Shown here: positions 6,814 to 14,148 of the stretch, piece after piece | Layout: each line of letters opens with the position of its first letter | Numbering within the stretch: position 1 is the first letter of the stretch | NCBI GenBank assembly: GCA_946409885.1 | Contig: CAMJYF010000004.1 | Location: forward strand, 1-17,987 | DNA from: an uncultured Clostridia bacterium | GTDB taxonomy: Bacteria > Bacillota > Clostridia > Oscillospirales > Acutalibacteraceae | Direction: 5' to 3' | Length of the DNA: 17,987 bases | Notes under the pieces: model-generated | The model's input: only the letters and a program-made list of their open reading frames with translations | Told to the model about the DNA's origin: nothing | The model's database searches: none | Program-made: the position numbers and the translations under genes

Positions 6814-7524
6814 ATGTACACCGTTCTTGTCTGCGACGACGAAAAGGACATTGTCTCCGCGCTGAAGATTTATCTTTCTTCGGACGGATACAACGTCCTT
6901 TGCGCGTATAACGGGGAGGAAGCGCTGGAAATAATGGAACAGCACACCGTCCATCTGGTACTGATGGATATCATGATGCCAAAAACGGACGGCCTGACGG
7001 CGCTGAGCCTGATCCGGCAGAAATACAATACGCCGGTGATCTTCACCACCGCCAAAAGTGAGGATTCCGACATTATTCTTGGCCTGAACTTGGGGGCGGA
7101 CGACTATATCACCAAGCCCTTTAACCCGGTGGAGCTGCTGGCGCGGGTCCGCTCCCAGCTGCGGCGGTACATGACGCTGGGGGCGGCGGCCAAACCGGAG
7201 GAAAACGTCTTTACCTCCGGAGGCGTCACGGTCAACGACAACGACAAATCCGTGTCTGTTGACGGCGAGCCGGTGGGGCTGACGCCCAAGGAATATGAGA
7301 TCCTGAAGCTGCTGATCCGCCACCCCGGCAAGGTCTTCTCCCCCGCCGATATCTACCGCGCCGTGTGGGAGGACGAGCCCTTCGGCTCCGATTCCACCGT
7401 GGCGGTCCACATCCGCCACCTGCGGGAAAAGATCGAGATCGACCCCAACGCCCCCCGATATATCAAAGTGGTATGGGGGCACGGTTATCAATTTGCTGTA
7501 CAGAAAGGAGCGCAATCGCAATGA
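6814..7524 (+). CDS. OmpR/PhoB-family response regulator
   Basis: A 236-residue protein. The receiver domain (1-120) has the acidic pair in CDDEKD (D8, D9), phosphoacceptor D52 in LMDIMMP, T79 and lysine 101 in ITKPF. A C-terminal winged-helix domain (about 135-232) includes LTPKEYEILKLL and the recognition region DSTVAVHIRHLREKIE, ending VWGHGYQF. It is a DNA-binding transcription factor phosphorylated by the kinase encoded next to it. GAGGG lies about six bases before the ATG. Its stop overlaps the kinase start as ATGA, a usual sign of translational coupling. The direct TTAAACA repeats at its promoter could be its own binding site. Target genes are not shown by the sequence; the envelope genes downstream are candidates only by position. 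Confidence 0.96.
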   Translation: MYTVLVCDDEKDIVSALKIYLSSDGYNVLCAYNGEEALEIMEQHTVHLVLMDIMMPKTDGLTALSLIRQKYNTPVIFTTAKSEDSDIILGLNLGADDYITKPFNPVELLARVRSQLRRYMTLGAAAKPEENVFTSGGVTVNDNDKSVSVDGEPVGLTPKEYEILKLLIRHPGKVFSPADIYRAVWEDEPFGSDSTVAVHIRHLREKIEIDPNAPRYIKVVWGHGYQFAVQKGAQSQ

Positions 7525-9923
7525 AAAACCTGAAAAGCTCACGACTTGTCAAGACTCTGTGTTTTATTCTCTGTTTTATCTTTACGGTCGGCGTTGCGGG
7601 GAACGTGATCCTCGGCCTGGTGCTTTCGGAATCCAATCTGTTCTACGCGGAAAAAGAGCAGATGACCGAAATAGCTTTTGAAGAGATCATTGAACATTAT
7701 CATCAGACAGATATCCGCCGTTACGTGATGAACGTAGTGGAAGATGGGGATACCCCCAACAGAGATAACGAACTGTATCGGACGAAATTCAGCCGGGAAA
7801 AATCCAACCTCTCCTTTACGGTAACGGACGCGGACGGGAACGTCGTTCTCAGCAACGCTCCTGCGGACAGCAAGGGATATACCTTTACAAAAACGCTGGA
7901 GATTTATGACTACGACTACGAATATGCCGGAATGGAGTTGACCGAACAGGATACCGTTCCGCCCGAAACGACTGAAATGCCGGAAGCGGCCGACCTGCCG
8001 GGGACTTCCGGCGAAGACGTCACGGAACCGACCGCCGTTCCGGAAACGACGCCCGGAGAGGAGCACACCACCACGCCGCCGGAAACGACGACACCAGAGG
8101 AGCACACCACCATGCCGCCCGCGCCGACGACGAACCGGTCCGGGCCCGTCGATGCACCGACGGCGCCGCAGCGTGTTGAACACATCTATATGCTGAACGA
8201 CAACGACTACGGCCACCGTTTCCGCTATTACTATTACGGAGAGCAGTACAGTGAAACGATCCTGCAATACTGCCTTCAGATCTATGAGGCGCAGCCGGAC
8301 GATTGCCCCTACGCGACGTATACCGACGGCTGGGTCACCTTCCGGGAGGAGGATTTCGCCCTCAGCGACAACGGTGTGGTCTATTACAAAGGAGACAGCG
8401 AACCCACCACGTATATCGCGGATTTCAATGAAGAGGACTTCCCCCACACGGATTACACCGTGACCTATACGCTGCCGGTAGACTTTACGGCAAGGGACCT
8501 GTTCTACTACGCGCAGAAGCTGGCGGGCTTCGCCTACGGCTATATTCATAAGATCATCCCGCTCACCGTCTGCTTCGCGCTGGCGTCGCTCCTGTTCTTC
8601 ATTCTGTCGATGCTTTGCGCCGGGCACGTAAAGGGGGAAAACGAACCGAAAGCAAGGGCGCTGCACCGCGTCCCCTACGACATCGTTCTGCTGGCGGGGT
8701 TCTGCGTCGTCTTCCCGATATTGTATGAGATAGCCGACGAATCATTCAACCCCATTGCGGTTGTCATCGGTTTATGCTCCGTGGCGTTGACCCTCTTCTG
8801 CCTAATCGAGACCACCGTCGTCCGGTGCAAGGCGAAGACCATCGGCAAAAACTTCATTGCCGTATGGCTGGTAAAGCTGGCGGTCCGCTTTGTCCGGTTC
8901 ATGACAGCACTATTCAAAAAAGCCTCCGGGAATATGAACCTGCTGTGGAAGCTGGGACTCATTTTCGCGGGCAGCGTCGTGGCGGAGTTCATCTACTCCC
9001 TGCTGCTGTTCGAGGAAGAGGCGTTCATCTTCCTGTGGGTCATCGTCAAGCTGCTGGAGATCCCGCTGCTGCTGTGGCTGGCCGCCTGCTGGAACCGTCT
9101 GCAGAAGGGCGCGCGGAACCTCTCCGAGGGACATATCACGGAAAAGGTGGCTACCGATCATCTCTTCGGCGAGTTCAGAAAGAATGCGGACTACCTCAAC
9201 ACCATCAGCGAGGGCGTTAACAAAGAGGTGCGGGAACGGATGAAGAGCGAAAGCATGAAAACCGAGCTGATCACCAACGTGTCCCACGACCTGAAAACGC
9301 CCCTCACCTCCATCATCAACTACGTGGACCTGTTAAAGGGGACGGACGTGACCGACCCGAAGGCGCTGGAATACATCGACGTGATCGACCGCCAGAGCCA
9401 GCGGCTGAAAAAGCTGTGCGCCGACGTGGTGGACGCCTCCAAGGCGGCCACAGGCGCCATGCAGGTGACGAAGGAACCCACCACCCTGAACGTGATGCTG
9501 ACGCAGGCCGTGGGCGAGTATGACGAACGGCTGAAAGCCAGACGCCTGCAATTGGTGGCGGAGATCCCCGCCGAGCCCATCTCTGTCAACGCGGACGGCA
9601 AGCTGCTGTGGCGCGTGTTCGACAACCTGATGAACAACATCTGCCAATACGCCATGGAGGGCACGCGGGTCTATCTGACGCTCTCCGCGCGGGACTGCGC
9701 CGCCAGCGTGATGTTCCGCAATATCTCCGGCGCCGCGCTGAACATCACGCCGGAGGAGCTGACCGAGCGTTTCGTCCGGGGGGACGCCTCCCGCAATACC
9801 GAGGGCAGCGGCCTGGGGCTTTCCATCTCCAAAAGCCTGACCGAGCTGATGGGCGGCGCCTTCACCGTGGCCATCGACGGCGATCTGTTCAAGGTGACGC
9901 TGACGTTCCCTCTCCTTATGTAG
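7521..9923 (+). CDS. Multi-pass sensor histidine kinase
   Basis: An 800-residue membrane kinase. One membrane helix (about 12-36) precedes an extracellular domain (about 37-343). This domain contains a Pro/Thr/Glu-rich stretch (about 142-215). Roughly five further membrane helices follow (345-368, 384-404, 411-431, 474-497, 501-523), then a HAMP-like linker and the dimerisation domain with H589 in NVSHDLKTPL. The ATPase domain has the N-box DNLMNN (around 702) and GSGLG (762-766). The usual G1 box DxGxG is absent; the corresponding segment reads FRNISGAALNITPEEL. I have the impression that related clostridial kinases share this. AAAGGAG lies ten bases before the ATG, which overlaps the regulator's stop. 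The signal sensed is unknown. The kinase ends eight bases inside the convergent lipoprotein gene. A longer upstream reading lies inside the regulator gene and is unlikely. Confidence 0.93.
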   Translation: MKNLKSSRLVKTLCFILCFIFTVGVAGNVILGLVLSESNLFYAEKEQMTEIAFEEIIEHYHQTDIRRYVMNVVEDGDTPNRDNELYRTKFSREKSNLSFTVTDADGNVVLSNAPADSKGYTFTKTLEIYDYDYEYAGMELTEQDTVPPETTEMPEAADLPGTSGEDVTEPTAVPETTPGEEHTTTPPETTTPEEHTTMPPAPTTNRSGPVDAPTAPQRVEHIYMLNDNDYGHRFRYYYYGEQYSETILQYCLQIYEAQPDDCPYATYTDGWVTFREEDFALSDNGVVYYKGDSEPTTYIADFNEEDFPHTDYTVTYTLPVDFTARDLFYYAQKLAGFAYGYIHKIIPLTVCFALASLLFFILSMLCAGHVKGENEPKARALHRVPYDIVLLAGFCVVFPILYEIADESFNPIAVVIGLCSVALTLFCLIETTVVRCKAKTIGKNFIAVWLVKLAVRFVRFMTALFKKASGNMNLLWKLGLIFAGSVVAEFIYSLLLFEEEAFIFLWVIVKLLEIPLLLWLAACWNRLQKGARNLSEGHITEKVATDHLFGEFRKNADYLNTISEGVNKEVRERMKSESMKTELITNVSHDLKTPLTSIINYVDLLKGTDVTDPKALEYIDVIDRQSQRLKKLCADVVDASKAATGAMQVTKEPTTLNVMLTQAVGEYDERLKARRLQLVAEIPAEPISVNADGKLLWRVFDNLMNNICQYAMEGTRVYLTLSARDCAASVMFRNISGAALNITPEELTERFVRGDASRNTEGSGLGLSISKSLTELMGGAFTVAIDGDLFKVTLTFPLLM
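8040..8117 (+). repeat. Two tandem 39-bp repeats in the kinase extracellular linker
   Basis: Two adjacent in-frame copies, 8040-8078 and 8079-8117, each begin ccggaaacgacg and share agaggagcacaccacca. They encode PETTPGEEHTTTP and PETTTPEEHTTMP. The 13-codon unit could expand or contract by slippage without shifting the frame. Confidence 0.8.
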
Positions 9924-10413
9924 CGGGCAGCGGTTCATATCGCAGCATCAGGGAAATCCCTTTTGTACTTTTGAAGAAAACAACTTTGTGCCGCCCGTAT
10001 TCCGCCGTGAGCGTTTCATCCACAAAAAAAGTCGCCGGGTCCTCCAGCCGCAGCAAAAAACGGGCGTCAGCCCTTGCGTCCTCCGGCAGAATTACGTCTG
10101 TCAAAGCGCATGCCAGCGCGGAAAAACCGTTGGAGGTATCTTCGTCCGCGTCCGCCGCCGTCAGCGAAAGATACTCGATCCTCCGCCGATCGTCCTCCCT
10201 GACCTTCAACAGAAGCGTCCCCTTGCCGGCAGGATAAAAAATGTGATATACGCCTTCCTTGCGGAACATTCCTTCCGCGTCGAAGGCGTATGTTTTATTG
10301 ATCTCGCAAAGCCTGCGTTCCAGCTCAAATACGCCGAATCTGTTCTCTCTCGCACAGGAGCATCCAACGGCCAGCAACGCCAACACAAACAGAATCACTG
10401 TGATTTTCTTCAT
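9916..10413 (-). CDS. Small predicted lipoprotein of unknown function
   Basis: A 165-residue protein from the ATG at 10413, which has AAGGAG (plus-strand ctcctt at 10422-10427) eight bases ahead. The N-terminus is a lipoprotein signal: two lysines, a hydrophobic run, then LLAVGCSC with the lipidated cysteine expected at about residue 18. The lipobox is imperfect, having valine at -2. The mature part is charged and looks like alternating strands and helices, with segments such as GVYHIFYPAGKGTLLLKVRE and RHKVVFFKSTKGISLMLRY. I do not recognise a family. It is convergent with the histidine kinase and overlaps its 3' end by eight bases, and it is divergent from the adaptor-like gene. A role in envelope sensing beside the kinase is only a guess. 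An upstream in-frame ATG at 10461 would spoil the signal peptide. Confidence 0.75.
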   Translation of the reverse strand: MKKITVILFVLALLAVGCSCARENRFGVFELERRLCEINKTYAFDAEGMFRKEGVYHIFYPAGKGTLLLKVREDDRRRIEYLSLTAADADEDTSNGFSALACALTDVILPEDARADARFLLRLEDPATFFVDETLTAEYGRHKVVFFKSTKGISLMLRYEPLPAT

Positions 10414-10536
10414 ATCTGCCTCTCCTTTTCCACTATGCGCCTGAAAATGGCGGCAAAACAAAGAATATCCTGTATTACTTCGCAGAAAGACAGAAATATT
10501 TTTGTTTTAGGGGTTTTCTATTTTAAAAATATGTAG

Positions 10537-10542
10537 TATAAT
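10537..10542 (+). promoter_or_regulatory. -10 box upstream of the adaptor-like gene
   Basis: A perfect TATAAT lies 40 bases before the ATG at 10583, in an AT-rich divergent intergenic region. The -35 hexamer 17 bases upstream (TTTTCT) is weak. Confidence 0.5.
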
Positions 10543-10559
10543 GCATGATAGAACATTCT

Positions 10560-10572
10560 AATCTGACAGATT
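10560..10572 (+). promoter_or_regulatory. Perfect 13-bp palindrome in the leader of the adaptor-like gene
   Basis: AATCTG-A-CAGATT is a perfect six-base inverted repeat around one base. It lies downstream of the likely transcription start and abuts the GGTGAT ribosome site. It could be an operator. The one-base centre makes an RNA hairpin unlikely. Confidence 0.35.
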
Positions 10573-10582
10573 GGTGATCCAT

Positions 10583-11530
10583 ATGCGAAAACATTCTTCC
10601 GAGACAAAAAAAGGCGTGCTTCCCGAAAGAGGAGCCTCAGACGTTTATCCCGATATTTCCGCGATCTTTGCTGTTGACGACAACGCCTCCGCGGATCAAC
10701 CGGTGGAAAAAGCCGAAGTTCCGCTCAAAGGGGAACGCATCCTCACCGCCCCCGACGGTATCCGGCATCTGCCGAAAGCGGAACAGAAAAAAATGAAGGC
10801 GGAGGCAAAGAAAGCCAGACGGGCCAGATCAAGAAAAAAAGCAAAAACGCGGGCTATCATTGTTCTCTCCGTCCTGCTGGCCGTACTGATTGCGGCTTTG
10901 GCCATCTGGCTGAAGATCCAGGACGCCAGAAAGCCGGTGGTGGCGGTCTCCCCCGCCACCGTGCAGACGCTTGAAAAAAAATACAGCGCCAACGGCGTCA
11001 TTCTGACAGTTCTCCCCACTCTTGCCGTCTTGATCGATAACGACTATGACGTACACGCGCTGGCCAAAAGCCAGAACGCCACAGTTGTTACGGCAGACGG
11101 AACAAAGCTGACGGGCACTGTCAGTGAGATCCGTGAGACCCGCCCCACAGAGGAGCGTTTCGCCTGGCTGACCTCCGCCTTGCTGGGCAGCATCCCGGAA
11201 GTGCCCGTTTACACCGTCGGCACAGAGGTGGAAGACCCGGAAGGTCTTCTGAAAGAGGGGGATATGGTAACGGTGGACATCGTCACCGACACGGCGGAGA
11301 ACGCGCTCGCCATCCCTTCCTCCTCCGTGTTTATGGACGGACCGCAGCCCTACGTCTGGATTTTCCATCCCTTTACCAAAAAGCTTTCCAGGCAGGATAT
11401 TTCCGTCGGCCTTGTCACGGAAGAAAAGACGGAAGTGCTGCGCGGATTAAAAAAAGGCGCGAAGGTACTTTCCGGCTCGTCTGTTCCCTCCGCGGAGCTG
11501 TACGACGGCGTCAGGGTAAAAACAAAATAA
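10583..11530 (+). CDS. Membrane-anchored HlyD/MFP-like protein lacking the coiled-coil hairpin
   Basis: A 315-residue protein from the ATG at 10583, with GGTGAT just upstream; earlier TTG and GTG codons are in frame but worse placed. A hydrophilic N-terminal part (1-90) ends in a very basic stretch (68-90), followed by one membrane helix (91-110). The exported part resembles the outer domains of membrane-fusion proteins. Residues about 148-184 (LIDNDYDVHALAKS..., then GTVSEI) look like the beta-barrel. Residues 225-315 (LKEGDMVTVDIV, then LAIPSSSVFMDG, then LRGLKKGAKVLSG) look like the membrane-proximal domain. I see no lipoyl halves or long alpha-hairpin, so it is an abbreviated adaptor. Such proteins normally link an ABC or RND transporter to export, but no transporter gene is next to it. 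Its partner and role are unknown. The CxxC-repeat lipoprotein follows 61 bases later. Confidence 0.7.
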   Translation: MRKHSSETKKGVLPERGASDVYPDISAIFAVDDNASADQPVEKAEVPLKGERILTAPDGIRHLPKAEQKKMKAEAKKARRARSRKKAKTRAIIVLSVLLAVLIAALAIWLKIQDARKPVVAVSPATVQTLEKKYSANGVILTVLPTLAVLIDNDYDVHALAKSQNATVVTADGTKLTGTVSEIRETRPTEERFAWLTSALLGSIPEVPVYTVGTEVEDPEGLLKEGDMVTVDIVTDTAENALAIPSSSVFMDGPQPYVWIFHPFTKKLSRQDISVGLVTEEKTEVLRGLKKGAKVLSGSSVPSAELYDGVRVKTK

Positions 11531-11591
11531 CGGTTCAAAAAGATCCTTCAACGAACGTTTATCAGATTGTATTGCAGAAGAGGTTTTTAAG

Positions 11592-14114
11592 ATGAATATC
11601 AAAACGATAGTGAAAGTATTGTCGGCGGCCATCCTTACCGCGATATTCGCCGGCTGCGCTTCCGCCTCTGTCACCATGACCGAGGAGGAAGCCAAAGCGC
11701 TGGAACGGATCACAGAGTTTGCCTACTGCGACCATATCGGCGACGTGGACAGGAACGGCCAGTTGGAACCGGCTGACGCCCGGCTGATCCTGCGCGCTTC
11801 CGTCAGTCTGGAAAGACTGGATTCGGACCAGCGCGTCCGGTCGGATATGGACGCGGACGGCGAGATCACGTCTTTCGACGCGCGTTCCGCGCTGCGCTGC
11901 GCCATCGGCGCTGACCAGCGCCCCCCGCACACAAAGGAGACCGTCGTCGTCAAAGCGCCGACCTGCAGTGAAGAGGGGTATACGGTCATTTACTGCCTGA
12001 CCTGTCACAAACTCTACGCGGGACAGACCACCGCTCCGACGGATCATTCCGCCGGCGTATGGGAGGTCGTAAAATCCGCCACCTGCCAGGAGGACGGCCT
12101 TTCGGAACTGAAATGCATCAACTGCGGCAAGGTGATCAAAACGGACGTTCTGCCCAAAGGCGAACACGTCTACGGAGAATGGATCTACCCCAACGGCAAA
12201 AGCTGCCTGCAGTCCGTCAGGCGTTACAGGGACTGTGACGTCTGCGGCGCCCGTCAGAACGACACCGTACCGGCGGCAGGGGAACATTCTTTTCAATGGG
12301 TCACCACAAAGGAACCGACGTGCCTGGAAGACGGCGAAGAATCCTTTATGTGCGTCAACTGCGATACCGTCAGCAGAACTAAAGCGATCCCCTCTCCCGG
12401 TGAACACGAAGCCGGCGAATGGATCGTCACGAAAACGCAGACCTGCACAGAGGACGGCGTAAGAGAAAAAAACTGTATCAGATGCGGCATATCCCTGGCC
12501 CAAGAAACGATCCCCGCCCGGGGACATGATTTCCGCAACGGCCAGTATAAAGTGCTGCTCGCTCCCACCTGTCAGACAGAGGGCAAAGCGCGGGGCGTCT
12601 GCTCCGTCTGCGGCGAACAGCAGGAGATCCTTCTGGAGAAAACCGATCACGATTACAAGACCGGACCCATCGTCGTAAGGGAGGCCTCCTGCACACAGGA
12701 TGGGATCATAGAAGCGGAATGCCGCTACTGCGGAGAAATAAGGGAGTTGATCCCGGCCCTGGGCCACGATATTACCGAGCACATCACAGAGGCCACCTGC
12801 GCCGCGGAGGGGGAAATCGTCAGCGTCTGTTCCCGCTGCGGCGCGACGGTAGAAAGAAAATCACTGCCGAAGGCCAGCCACAGCTACGGCAAAGAGATCG
12901 TAATCGTCAAGGAACCCACCTGTATCGAATCCGGTTCCTGCTATGTCACCTGTTCCGTGTGCAAGGACAAGCTGCTTCGGGAGCTCCCCCCCACGGGGAA
13001 ACACACCGCCGGAAATGAAACCCGCATTACCCGTGAAGCGAGCTGCACCGAGGACCAGTACATTATCTCCGTCTGCATCTACTGTGGTTCCGATATTCCG
13101 GAAACAGAAAAACCGAAACAGGGAACCGCGCTGGGGCATGATTTCCAAACCTGGAAAACAATCACTCCCGCAACCTGCGTTGTTGCCGGCCAGAAGTCAA
13201 GCGTCTGCTCCCGCTGCGGCGCGGAAGGATTGCTGGAGATTGATCCCATGGGACACAAATCCACCGGCGCCTGGGTCACGGCCGAAGCGGCCACCTGCCG
13301 GAAGGAAGGACTGGAAGTGATCCGCTGTGAATTCTGCGGCGACGCGGTCGAAACCAGATCCATTCCCAAAACGGCGCATACACCTGTCACAAAGATTATG
13401 ACGACAGCAACCTGTACCGCGGAAGGACGGGAAACAGTACAGTGTTCCGTATGCGGAGAGTTGCTTGAAAACCATGTGATCCCCAAAACCGCCCACGACC
13501 CCGTTTACACCATCACAAAGCAGCCTACCTGCGCAGAAGAAGGCGAAACAACGGCGTCCTGCTCCGTCTGCGGCCAGACGCTGGGCAAATCCCCTGTACC
13601 AAAAGCGCAGCATCAACCTGTCGTCGTCACGGAAACGCTGCCCACCTGTCAGACGACCGGCCTTAACGTGGAGAAATGCTCCGTCTGCGGCGCCGTACTG
13701 CGTGAGATGGAGATACCGAAAACAGGTCACCGCTATGTTCCGGACGAGATCATTCAACCGGCCGCCGCCTCCACCTTCCGCTGGGACGGGAAGCAAGGGA
13801 CCATGTACGGCTGGCAGGGATCACGCTGCGCATACTGCGGCGATCTGAAAGACAACGTCAGGTACGTCCGCATGATCATTAAAGGCGATTTTGAACCGGT
13901 CTTTGAAACCGGAACCAACCCGGACGCGGGCAGATTCGTCTTTCGTCTGAAAGATCCTGACGCCTCTTCACGCACGGAAAAAGTGGTTTATTCCATCGGA
14001 TCGGACGTTCAGACGACAGCGGTCATTCCCACGAACGGCGTTTACAGCTTTACCGTTCCGGCATCCGTATCCCGTACCGACACCATCAACATTTTTATCG
14101 TCTCAAAATCCTGA
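11592..14114 (+). CDS. Large lipoprotein with N-terminal dockerin pair and about 15 CxxC repeats
   Basis: An 840-residue exported protein. Residues 1-22 form a lipoprotein signal ending FAGC (lipidated C22 expected). A type I dockerin-like module follows, with two calcium loops: DVDRNGQLEPAD (D51, D53, N55, D62) and DMDADGEITSFD (D85, D87, D89, D96). From about residue 115 to 715 there are about 15 repeats of 40 residues, each of the form TC-x-E-x-G then CxxCG then P-x-x-x-H. A sixteenth, degenerate copy (RCAYCG) follows. A repeat-free, probably beta-rich tail covers about 765-840. Such CxxC repeats occur in clostridial surface proteins and could bind zinc or form disulfides; their function is not established. 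The ATG has GAGGT seven bases ahead. A dockerin suggests docking to a cohesin-bearing surface scaffold, although N-terminal placement on a lipid-anchored protein is odd. Confidence 0.88.
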   Translation: MNIKTIVKVLSAAILTAIFAGCASASVTMTEEEAKALERITEFAYCDHIGDVDRNGQLEPADARLILRASVSLERLDSDQRVRSDMDADGEITSFDARSALRCAIGADQRPPHTKETVVVKAPTCSEEGYTVIYCLTCHKLYAGQTTAPTDHSAGVWEVVKSATCQEDGLSELKCINCGKVIKTDVLPKGEHVYGEWIYPNGKSCLQSVRRYRDCDVCGARQNDTVPAAGEHSFQWVTTKEPTCLEDGEESFMCVNCDTVSRTKAIPSPGEHEAGEWIVTKTQTCTEDGVREKNCIRCGISLAQETIPARGHDFRNGQYKVLLAPTCQTEGKARGVCSVCGEQQEILLEKTDHDYKTGPIVVREASCTQDGIIEAECRYCGEIRELIPALGHDITEHITEATCAAEGEIVSVCSRCGATVERKSLPKASHSYGKEIVIVKEPTCIESGSCYVTCSVCKDKLLRELPPTGKHTAGNETRITREASCTEDQYIISVCIYCGSDIPETEKPKQGTALGHDFQTWKTITPATCVVAGQKSSVCSRCGAEGLLEIDPMGHKSTGAWVTAEAATCRKEGLEVIRCEFCGDAVETRSIPKTAHTPVTKIMTTATCTAEGRETVQCSVCGELLENHVIPKTAHDPVYTITKQPTCAEEGETTASCSVCGQTLGKSPVPKAQHQPVVVTETLPTCQTTGLNVEKCSVCGAVLREMEIPKTGHRYVPDEIIQPAAASTFRWDGKQGTMYGWQGSRCAYCGDLKDNVRYVRMIIKGDFEPVFETGTNPDAGRFVFRLKDPDASSRTEKVVYSIGSDVQTTAVIPTNGVYSFTVPASVSRTDTINIFIVSKS
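11934..13735 (+). repeat. Array of about 15 diverged 120-bp coding repeats (CxxC units)
   Basis: The CxxC pair recurs from residue 135 to residue 696, giving 14 intervals averaging 40 residues. At DNA level the units are well diverged, so this is an old array and not a recent tandem amplification. Units 1, 4 and 9 lack the glycine after CxxC. Confidence 0.85.
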
Positions 14115-14148
14115 ACGAAATAGAACCAATCAGAAAGGACAAACCGCT

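Noticed and set aside
11562..12782. A 406-codon open frame on the minus strand opposite the CxxC lipoprotein gene
   Set aside because: The plus frame has a signal peptide, dockerin loops and regular repeats. The minus frame has no ribosome site and no recognisable domain.
11934..13735. A possible CRISPR-like array, because of regular 120-bp periodicity
   Set aside because: The repeats are coding, in one frame, diverged in DNA and conserved only at Cys, Gly, Pro and His codons.
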